Part shown: positions 27,617 through 36,237 of the stretch, piece after piece
Layout: each line of letters opens with the position of its first letter
Numbering within the stretch: the stretch's first letter is position 1
Origin: Devosia ginsengisoli
GTDB lineage: Bacteria; Pseudomonadota; Alphaproteobacteria; Rhizobiales; Devosiaceae
Length of the DNA: 64,000 nt
Direction of reading: 5' to 3'
NCBI RefSeq assembly: GCF_024707105.1
Contig: NZ_JANQAJ010000013.1
Location: 124,001-188,000, forward strand
The notes under the pieces: model-generated
Database searches by the model: none
Seen by the model: only the letters and a program-made list of their open reading frames with translations
Told to the model about the DNA's origin: nothing
Position numbers and translations under genes: made by a program

Positions 27617-28975
27617 ATGCGCGTCGCCATCCTCTGGCTTGCCCTGCTCGCCGTCTTCCATGCGAAGTCCGCCATCGCGACCGCGCTGTTCGGCCCCGAC
27701 TATGCCGTGGATCGCCACATCGTCATGGCGCTGCTGACGACGGCACTGGCCGTGCCACTGGTCATGCTGGCGCGCCGCTATCTCGACCGGGAACCTATGG
27801 CGGGCCTCGGCCTCGCGCTCGAACTGTCGGCCCTGCGCCCCTTCGCCATCGGCGCCATGGCCTGGCTCCTGCCCTTTGCCATCGGGGTAACAGCGTGCCT
27901 GGCCTTCGGGTTGGTAACGATTACACCGCTGGCGCCATGGAGCGAAATCCTCGCCTTCGTGCCGCTGTTGATCGTGCTGGTCTTCCTGCTCGAAGCCCTG
28001 CCCGAGGAACTGGCCTTCCGCGGCTATATCCAAACCAATCTCGGCAAGATCCTGCCGCTTTGGGCGGCGGTGACCGTGCAGGCGATCTTGTTCGGAAGCT
28101 GGGGCGTCGCCCTGTGGTTCCTCTCGTCGGGCGGGATCGATCCGCTGCACGCATCGCTCTTCTACGTGATGGGCGCCATCCTCGGCATGCTTCGCATCAT
28201 CACCGGCTCGGTCTGGACCGGCATCGGCTTCCACCTGGCCTTTCAGACCATGGCCCAATTGCTGCTGAATGCCGAGCGCGGGCACTTCGTCATCGAAAAC
28301 GTTGCGCTATTGCAAGTCGTTGCGCTGGGCATATTGCCATTTTCGGTTGCCCTGCCGTTCGTCGAACTGTTCTATCGGCGCAAGGTAGCGTGGCGCGAAA
28401 AAGGCCGCCTAGTCGACCATCCGCTTGGCAAGACTGCGCTGCTCGCGCAAGCCGGGGAAAATGCGGCTCCAGATGATGGCGACGCCGATGGCACCGACAC
28501 CGCCAATAACCACCGCGGCAACCGGCCCGATGAAATGCGCCACCGTGCCGGCGCGGAATTCGCCCAGCTCGTTCGACGCCCCGATAAACACCGAATTGAC
28601 CGCATTCACCCGCCCGCGCACTTCCTCCGGTGTCCAGAGCTGCATGATGGTCTCGCGAATGGTGACGCTCACCATGTCGGACGCGCCCACCAGCGCCAGT
28701 GCCGGAATGGAAATCCAGGCTGTGGTCGACAGCCCGAACACCACGGTGAACAGGCCGAACAACCCGACGAACAGGAACAGCAGCTTGCCGGCATGGTCTG
28801 TAATGGGAAACCGCGTCAGGAACAGCGCCATGGCGATGGCGCCGATACCCGGCGCCGCACGCAACAGGCCCAGCTCCTGCGGCCCCGCATGCAGGATATC
28901 CTTGGCATAGACCGGCAGCAGCGCCACGGCGCCACCCATCAGCACGGCGAACATGTCGAGCGAGATGGCGCCTAG
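27617..28975 (+). CDS. CPBP intramembrane metalloprotease-family protein (end probably extended by an error)
   Basis: The frame from ATG 27617 has seven or eight membrane segments and the CPBP motifs: 'PEELAFRGY' (EExxxR) and 'GFHLAF'. It then reads 567 bases into the antisense of the convergent MFS gene, ending at 28975 with a polar, low-sense C-terminus. If the A5 run 28398-28402 were A4, the frame would end at a TAG at 28410-28412, sharing CTAG with the MFS stop and giving about 264 residues. So the true end is probably 28412. A CTG at 27599 with GGAGGT before it is another possible start. Confidence 0.72.
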   Translation: MRVAILWLALLAVFHAKSAIATALFGPDYAVDRHIVMALLTTALAVPLVMLARRYLDREPMAGLGLALELSALRPFAIGAMAWLLPFAIGVTACLAFGLVTITPLAPWSEILAFVPLLIVLVFLLEALPEELAFRGYIQTNLGKILPLWAAVTVQAILFGSWGVALWFLSSGGIDPLHASLFYVMGAILGMLRIITGSVWTGIGFHLAFQTMAQLLLNAERGHFVIENVALLQVVALGILPFSVALPFVELFYRRKVAWREKGRLVDHPLGKTALLAQAGENAAPDDGDADGTDTANNHRGNRPDEMRHRAGAEFAQLVRRPDKHRIDRIHPPAHFLRCPELHDGLANGDAHHVGRAHQRQCRNGNPGCGRQPEHHGEQAEQPDEQEQQLAGMVCNGKPRQEQRHGDGADTRRRTQQAQLLRPRMQDILGIDRQQRHGATHQHGEHVERDGA

Positions 28976-29650
28976 CACCACCTTGTTGGAAAAGATGTAG
29001 CGGAAGCCGCCAAAAATGGTTTCGAGGCTGGTCGCCTGGCCCGACCCGCGTTGCGCCGGCTTTGGAATCAGCAAGACGCTGACCACAGCGAGCATCAACA
29101 GCGTTCCGGCCGTACCAAACGCCACCGTGGGCGAGATGCCGTAGAGCAGGCCGCCGGCGGCCGGCCCCATGATCGAGGCCATTTGCCAGGCAGAAGCATT
29201 GACGGTGATGGCGTTGCTCAACGCCTCAGGCGGCACCAGATTGGGCGCCAGCGACTGGGCCGCGGGCCCCCAGAAGGCACGGGCGGTGCCCAGTACGATC
29301 AGGATGCCGAAAATCGGCCAGACCTCGTGCGCCTCGGCATTGACGAAAGCGAGAAACCCCAAGGCACAGAGCAGTTCGACGCTGAGGCAGACGGCCATGA
29401 TCATGCGGCGGTTGAAGCGGTCGGCAGTGAGCCCGGTCAGGAGAATGAGCAACAGTGCCGGCAGGAACAGGCTGAGCCCGACCAGCCCAAGCAGGAACAC
29501 ATTGCCGGTGACATCGTAGATCTGCCAGGCAATGGACACCGACATGATCTGCACGGCGAAGCTGACCAGCAGCGTCGTCAGCCAGAAAAAGCGAAAGCCC
29601 TTATAGGTGAAAGCGAGGCGGGACGGCGCGACGGGAACGGCGGTGCTCAT
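28409..29650 (-). CDS. MFS transporter (DHA3-like)
   Basis: 413 residues with about twelve membrane helices. 'LTGLTADRFNRRMIM' (motif A), 'GPAAGGLLYG' and 'VRGRVNAVNSVFIGASNELGEF' resemble the DHA3/EntS-type exporters. Substrate unknown. Its stop sits next to the apparent true end of the CPBP gene (shared CTAG at 28409-28412). Confidence 0.85.
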   Translation of the reverse strand: MSTAVPVAPSRLAFTYKGFRFFWLTTLLVSFAVQIMSVSIAWQIYDVTGNVFLLGLVGLSLFLPALLLILLTGLTADRFNRRMIMAVCLSVELLCALGFLAFVNAEAHEVWPIFGILIVLGTARAFWGPAAQSLAPNLVPPEALSNAITVNASAWQMASIMGPAAGGLLYGISPTVAFGTAGTLLMLAVVSVLLIPKPAQRGSGQATSLETIFGGFRYIFSNKVVLGAISLDMFAVLMGGAVALLPVYAKDILHAGPQELGLLRAAPGIGAIAMALFLTRFPITDHAGKLLFLFVGLFGLFTVVFGLSTTAWISIPALALVGASDMVSVTIRETIMQLWTPEEVRGRVNAVNSVFIGASNELGEFRAGTVAHFIGPVAAVVIGGVGAIGVAIIWSRIFPGLREQRSLAKRMVD

Positions 29651-29744
29651 GCTCTGGAAGTGCCATGGCGCCGAAGCGCAGTCAAAGCCGTTCCGGCGAA
29701 ATCCGTTCGGCCATAAGAAAATATGCGGCGCTGTATCCCGCCGG

Positions 29745-30530
29745 TTACTTCTGTCGGTTGGGATTGGGCCGCTGGTGGCGGCGATCGATCGATGAAATCA
29801 CCCCGCGCAGGGTGCGAATCTCCTGCGACGAGAAACTGCCACGCGTCAGCGCCGTGCGCAGGTTGTGCACCATGCTGGGCTTCTTCTCCGGCGTGGTGAA
29901 GAAGCCGGTCTGGTCGAGAACGCCTTCGAGATGTTCGAACAGCCCGACCAGTTCGCTCTTGGGCGCCACCTCGGAAAGCCCGCTGCCGAAGGGCAGGGTT
30001 TCCGCCTGCCCCGATTGCCGCCGCCACTCATAGGCCAGGATCAGCACAGCCTGCGCAATGTTGAGCGAAGCAAAGGCCGGCTCGACCGGCAGGGTGACGA
30101 CGGTATCGGCCAGCGCCACTTCCTCATTGAGCAGGCCCCACTTTTCGCGGCCAAACAGCAGGCCCACGCCCCGCCCGGCGGCGACCTGAGCCGCCATGCG
30201 CTGTGCGGCGACATCGGGGCCGATCACTTCCTTCTGCAGGTCGCGCGACCGGGCCGTGGTGGCCAGCACCAGTTCGAGATCGGCAATGGCCGCTTCCAGC
30301 GTTTCGAACACCCGTACGCGTTCGATGACATGGTCGGCACGCGAGGCGGCGGCCACCGCCTTCTCGTTGGGCCAGCCGTCGCGCGGTCGCACCAGGCGCA
30401 GGTCCCATAGGCCGAAATTGGCCATGGCTCGCGCCGCCGTACCGATATTCTCGCCAAGCTGCGGCTCGCACAGGATCACTGCCGGCGATGGCCGCAACTC
30501 GATTTTGATGGATGTATCGGTTCCAGCCAT
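29745..30530 (-). CDS. trmJ: tRNA (cytidine/uridine-2'-O)-methyltransferase TrmJ
   Basis: 261 residues from the ATG at 30530. SPOUT-class methyltransferase: 'VILCEPQLGENIGTAARAMANFGL' at the N-terminus (motif 1), 'GLLFGREKWGLLNEEVALAD' (motif 2) and 'FASLNIAQAVLILAYE' (motif 3, knot). TrmJ 2'-O-methylates position 32 of tRNAs; E. coli TrmJ is shorter. The C-terminal helical region up to 'ISSIDRRHQRPNPNR' is the TrmJ tail. It is a partner to TtcA in modifying position 32, both present in this window. Confidence 0.9.
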   Translation of the reverse strand: MAGTDTSIKIELRPSPAVILCEPQLGENIGTAARAMANFGLWDLRLVRPRDGWPNEKAVAAASRADHVIERVRVFETLEAAIADLELVLATTARSRDLQKEVIGPDVAAQRMAAQVAAGRGVGLLFGREKWGLLNEEVALADTVVTLPVEPAFASLNIAQAVLILAYEWRRQSGQAETLPFGSGLSEVAPKSELVGLFEHLEGVLDQTGFFTTPEKKPSMVHNLRTALTRGSFSSQEIRTLRGVISSIDRRHQRPNPNRQK

Positions 30531-30534
30531 GACG

Positions 30535-31959
30535 TCAGTATCCCTGCATTTCCCGTGGCGGGACCTGGTAAACCTCGACCCGGTTCCGGCCCGCCCGTTT
30601 GGCGTCATACATGGCCCGGTCGGCCAGGGAAATCATTTCAGTGATCGGCGGCGCGCCAGTGGCCGAGAAGGCAAGGCCAACACTGACAGTCACGCTTTGC
30701 ACGTCATCGCTGTCCAGCACCACCGCCAGGTTTTCGACGGTATGGCGAATCCGCTCGGCAACCGCTGCCGCCTCACGCAGGCTGATCCGCGGCAGCACGA
30801 GAGCGAATTCTTCGCCCCCGATCCGGCCGAACAGGTCGCCCTGGCGAATGGACGCCTTGATGGCGGCCGCCACCGCGACCAGCACACGATCTCCGCCGGC
30901 ATGACCATGCGTATCGTTGATCTGCTTGAAGTGATCGGCATCGACCAGCAGCACTGCTACGGGCGCCTGTTCCGCCACCAGGGCCTCGCGGAGCAGACGG
31001 CTCTTTTCTGTAAATGCACCGCGCGTCAGGGCGTCGGTCAACTCGTCGTGCTGCGCCAGGCGCAAGAGCCTATCCATCTGGCGGCGGCGCTCGACATTGG
31101 CGCTGGCCACCATAACCGGCCCCAACGCCACAAGCGCGATACCCAGATGCACCGCCATTGTCGATGCGCCACTCACGCCATAGGCGAAAAAGCCCAGCTT
31201 GAGTCCCAGCATAGCCAGGCCTGCATAGAGCATTACCAATATGCTTGTCGCCACCATCGGCAGCGAGAGCGCGCACCATATCAGGGCGGGCACAGGAAAG
31301 ACGATGGCGACCGAATGGGGCACGATCAGGCTCAGGGCGACGGCTACGACCAGCGCGGCAATCGGCGCCACCTGCGCTCCGGGCCGTCCGATCTGGATGC
31401 CTGCCGCCGGCCAGGTCAGCACCACCGGTATCAGGGCTAGATAGTTCACCAGCTCCGCAGCGAACCACGCGGACCAGCCGTCGAAATAGCCTCCCGACAC
31501 GAGTCCCGCCATGGCCGCACCACCGGGCACTGCGCCGCTTGCCGAGCCTGCGATGCTGGCGACCAGAAGCACAACCACACCCTGTGGGCGTGACAGCGAA
31601 CGGTCCTGGTCGCTGCCAGTCCGCAACATGACGGCAACCGTTGCGGCGCCGATGATATTCGCCAGCGTCATCAACCAGGCCAGGCCGAGCTGGTCACCGA
31701 CAGCGATCGCGGCCGCCATGTAGCCTGCGGCGGCCGCGAGCAGGATAGAGATACGACTGAGCAGCACATTGCGCAGCAATATGCCGACAAGTACGGCGTT
31801 GGCCGGCCAGAACGCAGCCAGAAAACCGGTCGGCCGGGACAGGCTGCCGAGCAGCGCCGCGACAAAGACCAACGCGGCAATCAGGATGATTTGACGGGTA
31901 TGCTGCCTCAGCGCGTCGATCAGGCGCTTGCTGGCACTGGCCGCAAAAATGGGGGCCAT
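30535..31959 (-). CDS. Membrane diguanylate cyclase (MASE1-like + GGDEF)
   Basis: 474 residues from the ATG at 31959, which avoids an N-terminal extension to 32043. The first 285 residues have about eight helices including 'AAFWPANAVLVGILLRN', like MASE1. The GGDEF domain begins near 300, with the active-site GGEEF at 381-385 and an I-site RQGD at 372-375, so product inhibition by c-di-GMP is likely. 'DHFKQINDTHGHAGGD' is the metal site. Probably an active cyclase. Confidence 0.88.
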   Translation of the reverse strand: MAPIFAASASKRLIDALRQHTRQIILIAALVFVAALLGSLSRPTGFLAAFWPANAVLVGILLRNVLLSRISILLAAAAGYMAAAIAVGDQLGLAWLMTLANIIGAATVAVMLRTGSDQDRSLSRPQGVVVLLVASIAGSASGAVPGGAAMAGLVSGGYFDGWSAWFAAELVNYLALIPVVLTWPAAGIQIGRPGAQVAPIAALVVAVALSLIVPHSVAIVFPVPALIWCALSLPMVATSILVMLYAGLAMLGLKLGFFAYGVSGASTMAVHLGIALVALGPVMVASANVERRRQMDRLLRLAQHDELTDALTRGAFTEKSRLLREALVAEQAPVAVLLVDADHFKQINDTHGHAGGDRVLVAVAAAIKASIRQGDLFGRIGGEEFALVLPRISLREAAAVAERIRHTVENLAVVLDSDDVQSVTVSVGLAFSATGAPPITEMISLADRAMYDAKRAGRNRVEVYQVPPREMQGY

Positions 31960-32155
31960 GGGGGTCCTCAAATATTCACCTGGACGCCGCGCCGAACACC
32001 TGACCCCCTCGATCCTGTATTCTCCGAGAACGCTGCGCCTCAACCAGACGTTAGAGCAGACCCTGTCCCCGCGTCAGCATGAAAGTCATGCCAGCCATGC
32101 AGTTTTTCCAAGTGGTGCGCACTATCCAAGATGGCTAGTTTTTCGCGCGCGCGTA

Positions 32156-32752
32156 CTACGCGACGCGGTGGCGTATCGGCAGATCCCTGACCTTCGTGGA
32201 CCGTTGCCACTCCCGGTCGAGAATGGCGAAATGCAATTCCTCGTCCCACTCGCCCTGGAACAGGGCATGTTCCCGGTAATGTGCTTCGAGCCGCATGCCC
32301 AGCCGCTGCATCAGCTTGATGGAATGGTGATTGCGGCCATCGCTGCGCGCAAACACCCGGTGGATGCGGAAATGATCGAAGGCCAGATCGAACAAGGCCG
32401 CCAGCGCCTCGCCGGCATAGCCCTGCCCCGCATGGGCCGGATTGACCACGAACCGCACCTCGCCCTGCCCCGCCGTCGCGTCGGCCCACAGCAGTGCCAC
32501 ATGACCGACAAGCGCCTGGTCGCCCTTGCGGATTACCGCCAGTGTCAGCGTGTCACCCGGCCGCTGCAGGCTCACATGCTCGCGCATGATCTTGAGCGCC
32601 CCGGCAATCTCCCCACGGTCGCGCGTGCGACTGAAGACATAGCGTTGCACCGATGGCAGCGCATGATAGGCGCAAAGGCCATCGATATCGCCACGTTCGA
32701 AGGTTCGCAGGGTCAGACGGTCGGTGTGAATGGGCAAAATCAGTGACGTCAT
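32156..32752 (-). CDS. RimJ/RimL-type GNAT acetyltransferase, twin 1
   Basis: 198 residues from the ATG at 32752. 'IHTDRLTLRTFERGDIDGLCAY' and 'NPAHAGQGYAGEALAALFDLAF' with 'MQRLGMRLEAHYREHALFQGEWDEELHFAIL' show a RimJ/RimL GNAT. It is a close tandem relative of the next gene, which has the same ordered motifs. Substrate unknown. The last 45 residues may fold back over a short tail. Confidence 0.85.
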   Translation of the reverse strand: MTSLILPIHTDRLTLRTFERGDIDGLCAYHALPSVQRYVFSRTRDRGEIAGALKIMREHVSLQRPGDTLTLAVIRKGDQALVGHVALLWADATAGQGEVRFVVNPAHAGQGYAGEALAALFDLAFDHFRIHRVFARSDGRNHHSIKLMQRLGMRLEAHYREHALFQGEWDEELHFAILDREWQRSTKVRDLPIRHRVA

Positions 32753-32893
32753 GGCAGCTGCGATCCCTCCGCAAAGTCGTTGCAAGCCCAAAGCCTCCAA
32801 CGCCGCCGGAGTCGCGGAAGTTCCTGCCGCCTTCTGGAAAAGAATACTAATGGGTGGCGCCCGCCGTCGGGCATGGTGAAGGGGCCAAAAAGC

Positions 32894-33460
32894 CTAGTTT
32901 CGGCGCCCCAGCCATTCGCGGCGCAGCATGGCATAGACGAACTCTTCGTCCCACTCGCCCTTGAACAGGGCGTGCTCGCGAAAATGCGCTTCCCGCCGCA
33001 TGCCCAGCCGCTCCATCAGTCGCCACGAGGACCCGTTGCGCACATCGCAGCGCGCCGAAACGCGATGCAAGTCACCCGGACCGAAGGCGATATCCAGCAG
33101 CGCCGTGGCCGCTTCGGTGGCATAGCCCTGCCCCTGATAGTCCGGGTCGAATATCCAGCCGACCTCGCCCTGCCGTGCATCGGCGCTGCGCAGGATCAGC
33201 GATACCTCGCCGATGACGCTGGCGATCTGGTTGAGTTCCACCGCCAGGATGATCTTGTCGCCGTCGCCTTCCAGCGCCACCTGGCCGATGCGCTGCTGCA
33301 CCGCCAGCGCGCACTCTTCGCGGCTCAGGGCCACATCGAACAGATAGCGCGCCACGTCCTCCCGCCGCCGATAGGCATAGACGGCATCGACGTCGCCTCT
33401 CGTGAAAGGACGCAGTGTCAGCCGCTCGGTGCGGATCGGATAGTCTGGATAGAGCGCCAT
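32894..33460 (-). CDS. RimJ/RimL-type GNAT acetyltransferase, twin 2
   Basis: 188 residues from the ATG at 33460 ('MALYPDYPIRTERLTLRPF'). Motifs 'PDYQGQGYATEAATALLDIAF' and 'MERLGMRREAHFREHALFKGEWDEEFVYAML' line up with twin 1 at the same positions, so the pair arose by tandem duplication. The two lie 141 bases apart. Substrate unknown. Confidence 0.86.
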   Translation of the reverse strand: MALYPDYPIRTERLTLRPFTRGDVDAVYAYRRREDVARYLFDVALSREECALAVQQRIGQVALEGDGDKIILAVELNQIASVIGEVSLILRSADARQGEVGWIFDPDYQGQGYATEAATALLDIAFGPGDLHRVSARCDVRNGSSWRLMERLGMRREAHFREHALFKGEWDEEFVYAMLRREWLGRRN

Positions 33461-33555
33461 GCCTCCCCCGTTTTGGCGCCGCACTCTCGCCCAGTCGGGC
33501 GCGCAAAGGCAAGACCGGCCTTGCCGCCGGTGTGGCTGCGTGCCAGCCTCATGCC

Positions 33556-33996
33556 ATGTCCAGCTCAGAACACCCCATGATCGACCTCACCACCCATTGC
33601 GATTGCGGGGCGATCACGCTGACGGCCCGCGGACGCGTCGTCTCCATGTTCCAATGCGCCTGCGACAACTGCCAGCGCGTATCGGGCAGCGGCCATTCCA
33701 GTGTCGTCTTGCTGCCTGCCGATGCGATCAGCGTGGTCGGCGCCACGAAATCCTGGTCCCGTCCGGCCGAGTCCGGCGCAACCTTCACACGGCATTTCTG
33801 CCCCGAATGCGGCACGACCATCCATGCCCGAAGTTCACGGGCGCCCGGTTTCGCCATCCTGCCCGCCGGCCTGTTCTCCGGGCAGAACGACTGGTTCGTG
33901 CCTAACCAGCTCATCTTCGCGCGCAGCCACCGGGCCTGGGACCTGATTGCCGACCACCTGCCCTGGCACGAACGCTATCGGGAGGACCCGCAATGA
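33556..33996 (+). CDS. GFA family (glutathione-dependent formaldehyde-activating-like) protein
   Basis: 146 residues with the zinc-binding cysteines of the GFA family: 'CDCGAI' near residue 15, 'CACDNCQRVSG' near 40 and 'HFCPECGTTIHAR' near 85. These proteins are often wrongly named formaldehyde-activating enzymes; true substrates are unknown. The ATG at 33577 is an alternative start. Its stop overlaps the following TfoX-like gene (ATGA). Confidence 0.84.
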   Translation: MSSSEHPMIDLTTHCDCGAITLTARGRVVSMFQCACDNCQRVSGSGHSSVVLLPADAISVVGATKSWSRPAESGATFTRHFCPECGTTIHARSSRAPGFAILPAGLFSGQNDWFVPNQLIFARSHRAWDLIADHLPWHERYREDPQ

Positions 33997-34328
33997 GCCT
34001 GCCCGTGGAAGAACTGTCCGACCGCATTCGCAACCTGCTCGAACAGCGGCTCGCCATCACCGAGCAGAAAATGTTCGGCGGCCGCTGTTTCATGCTCAGT
34101 GGCAACATGCTGGTCTGCCCGATGAAGGATGGCGGCCTGCTGGTCCGGGTCGGCAAGGAACGTTACGACGAGAGCCTGGCCCTGCCAGGCGCCCGCCCCA
34201 TGACCATGGGCAGCAAGACCATGGCGGGCTTCGTCGAAGTGAGCGGCGACGTGCTGGAAGACGACGAGGTGCTGCTCGACTGGATCGCACTGGCGCGCGG
34301 CTTCGTCGAAACCCTGCCCACCAAGTAG
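33993..34328 (+). CDS. TfoX/Sxy N-terminal domain protein
   Basis: 111 residues with 'EQKMFGGRCFMLSGNMLVC' and 'GGLLVRVGKERYDESLALPGARPM', the TfoX_N fold. Full TfoX regulates competence in gamma-proteobacteria; the stand-alone N-terminal domain in alphaproteobacteria is of unknown role. It is translated with the GFA gene and stops 1 base before the convergent FabF-like gene. Confidence 0.84.
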   Translation: MSLPVEELSDRIRNLLEQRLAITEQKMFGGRCFMLSGNMLVCPMKDGGLLVRVGKERYDESLALPGARPMTMGSKTMAGFVEVSGDVLEDDEVLLDWIALARGFVETLPTK

Positions 34329-34329
34329 C

Positions 34330-35616
34330 TCAGGCCGGCGCCTTGCCGAAAACCAGCGCCGCATTGACACCGCCGAAGCCGAACGAGTTCGACAGGGCAT
34401 AGTCGATGGTCTTGGCCTTGGCGGCATTGGGCACGAGATCGAATATGTCGGCCTCCTCCACCGGATCATCGAGATTGATCGTCGGCGGCAGCACGCCTTC
34501 GCGCAGCGCCTTGACCGAAATGATGGCCTCCAATGCGCCCGCGGCGCCCAGCAGGTGGCCGGTCGCGGACTTGGTCGAGGACACGGCAAGATCCTTGCCG
34601 CGACCGGGGAATACGGCGGCAATGCCGGCGATTTCGGCCGTATCGCCGACCGCGGTCGAGGTTGCGTGGGCGTTGACATAGCCGACCTGGCTTTGCTCGA
34701 CACCCGCCATGGCAAGCGCGTTGCGCATGGCGACCTGCGCCCCCGCCCCATCAGGCGAGCCGGCCGTCAGGTGATAGGCATCGGCGGACGTGCCGTAACC
34801 GGCGAGCACCGCCAATGGGGTGGCGCCCCGGGCCCGGGCATGGCTGAGTTTTTCGATGACGAGCACCGCTGCGCCCTCGGCCAGCACGAAGCCGTCATGT
34901 CCTTTGTCGAAGGGGCGCGACGCCTTGTGCGGCTCATCGGCATAACTGCCGCTCAGGGCGCGCGAAGCACCGAACCCGCCGATGGAAATGGGGTCGACCG
35001 AGCCTTCGGCGCCGCCAACCACCGCAACTTCGGCCTCGCCGGTCATGATCAGCCGCATGCCGTCGCCAATGGCCTGGGCCGACGCCGCGCAGGCAGTGAC
35101 CGGCGTACCGATCGGCCCACGGAAACTGTGGAGGATCGACAGCCACCCGGCCGCCAGGTTGGCAAGGAAGGATGGCACGGTGAAGGGCGAAAGCCGCCGG
35201 GGGCCCTTCTGCTGGATGATCTCGACCGCGCGGGCCATGACGGGCGAGCCGCCGACGCCCGAGCCGATGATGGTGGCCGTTGCCGCCTGATCCTCTGGCG
35301 CGGTCGGGTGCCAACCCGCCTGGTCCAGCGCCTCGCTGGCGGCACCGATGGCATATTGGATGAACAGGTCCATCTTCTTGATTTCCTTGCCGTCGATGAA
35401 ATCGGCAGCATCGAAACCGTTCGGATTCTTGTCCTTCGTCGGAACAAGGCCGGCAATGTGGCTGACGAACTCGCTCGTATCGAAGCGATCATTGTGGACG
35501 ATGCCGCTGCGGCCGGCGACAAGCCCCTGCCAGAGCGTATCGACGCCGACGCCCAGGGGGCTGACGGCACCCATGCCGGTGACAACGATGGGGTCGGCGG
35601 GATCGGGCTTCAGCAT
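34330..35616 (-). CDS. Beta-ketoacyl-ACP synthase II paralog (FabF-like)
   Basis: 428 residues with a complete KAS triad: Cys176 in 'TPVTACAAS', His317 in 'NAHATSTAVGD' and His354 in 'KSATGHLLGAAG'. The spacing is right for FabF, but the gene is not next to fabD/fabG/acpP, so it is a paralog, possibly for very long or unusual chains. A MarR gene lies just upstream with the same orientation, and a palindrome at 35627-35640 sits 11 bases before its start. Symbol not given because the paralog number is unknown. Confidence 0.9.
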   Translation of the reverse strand: MLKPDPADPIVVTGMGAVSPLGVGVDTLWQGLVAGRSGIVHNDRFDTSEFVSHIAGLVPTKDKNPNGFDAADFIDGKEIKKMDLFIQYAIGAASEALDQAGWHPTAPEDQAATATIIGSGVGGSPVMARAVEIIQQKGPRRLSPFTVPSFLANLAAGWLSILHSFRGPIGTPVTACAASAQAIGDGMRLIMTGEAEVAVVGGAEGSVDPISIGGFGASRALSGSYADEPHKASRPFDKGHDGFVLAEGAAVLVIEKLSHARARGATPLAVLAGYGTSADAYHLTAGSPDGAGAQVAMRNALAMAGVEQSQVGYVNAHATSTAVGDTAEIAGIAAVFPGRGKDLAVSSTKSATGHLLGAAGALEAIISVKALREGVLPPTINLDDPVEEADIFDLVPNAAKAKTIDYALSNSFGFGGVNAALVFGKAPA

Positions 35617-35626
35617 GGTGGGTTCC

Positions 35627-35640
35627 TGTGTATATGCACG
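35627..35640. promoter_or_regulatory. Candidate MarR operator 1
   Basis: TGTGTATATGCACG differs at two positions from the perfect palindrome 36109-36122. It is between the MarR stop and the FabF-like start. Confidence 0.55.
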
Positions 35641-35676
35641 GAGTGAATTTCTCAGAATTGCGGCAGGGCGATGTCG

Positions 35677-36093
35677 CTACAGCCGCGACAGATGCCGAAG
35701 CCCGTCGATGACAGTGTCAAAATCGGGACTGGCGAGCGCCTCTCGCAGTTCCGCCTGCGAACGCCGCCATTCGGGTAGGATGGCATCAAAGGTCTCGCGA
35801 CCCTGTTTGGTAAGGGCGCCGAGGCGACCATTGCCGCGCCCGGCCGGCGCGCTAGCGACCAGGCCCTTGCGTTCGAGCAGCGCCAGGTTGCGCGACAGCG
35901 TGGTGCGGTCCATGGCCAGCGCATTGGCCGTATCGGTGATCGAGCGTCCTGGATGGTTCGCCAGCGCCCCCAATATGTTGAACTGCGCCGCAGTGACGCC
36001 AAAGCCGCGCAATTTGCGATCGGCACGGCGGGTCACCGCACGAGCCGCCATGCGCGTATTGAGAACGAGGCAAAGGTCGAAATCATCGATCAT
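35677..36093 (-). CDS. MarR-family transcriptional regulator
   Basis: 138 residues from the ATG at 36093. Winged HTH segment '[41 protein letters not shown]' lies at about residues 40-80, then the wing '[19 protein letters not shown]'. A long upstream frame over icd is antisense. It is divergent from icd and upstream of the FabF-like gene, likely its regulator. Confidence 0.88.
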   Translation of the reverse strand: MIDDFDLCLVLNTRMAARAVTRRADRKLRGFGVTAAQFNILGALANHPGRSITDTANALAMDRTTLSRNLALLERKGLVASAPAGRGNGRLGALTKQGRETFDAILPEWRRSQAELREALASPDFDTVIDGLRHLSRL

Positions 36094-36108
36094 GTGCTGC
36101 CAGATAAG

Positions 36109-36122
36109 CGTGCATATGCACG
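36109..36122. promoter_or_regulatory. Candidate MarR operator 2 (perfect palindrome)
   Basis: CGTGCATATGCACG, a perfect 14-base palindrome, 15 bases before the MarR start. The second half-match lies before the FabF-like gene (35627-35640), which argues for self- and target-regulation. Confidence 0.6.
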
Positions 36123-36237
36123 ATGTCAACCGGCATGCCCCCTTGCCCTTTGCCGGCTTTGCGCCGCGGCGCACCGATGCTATAGGGCACGCCGAAGGCC
36201 AGAGGGCCAATATGCGGATTTCAGGGAGATATTTCCG

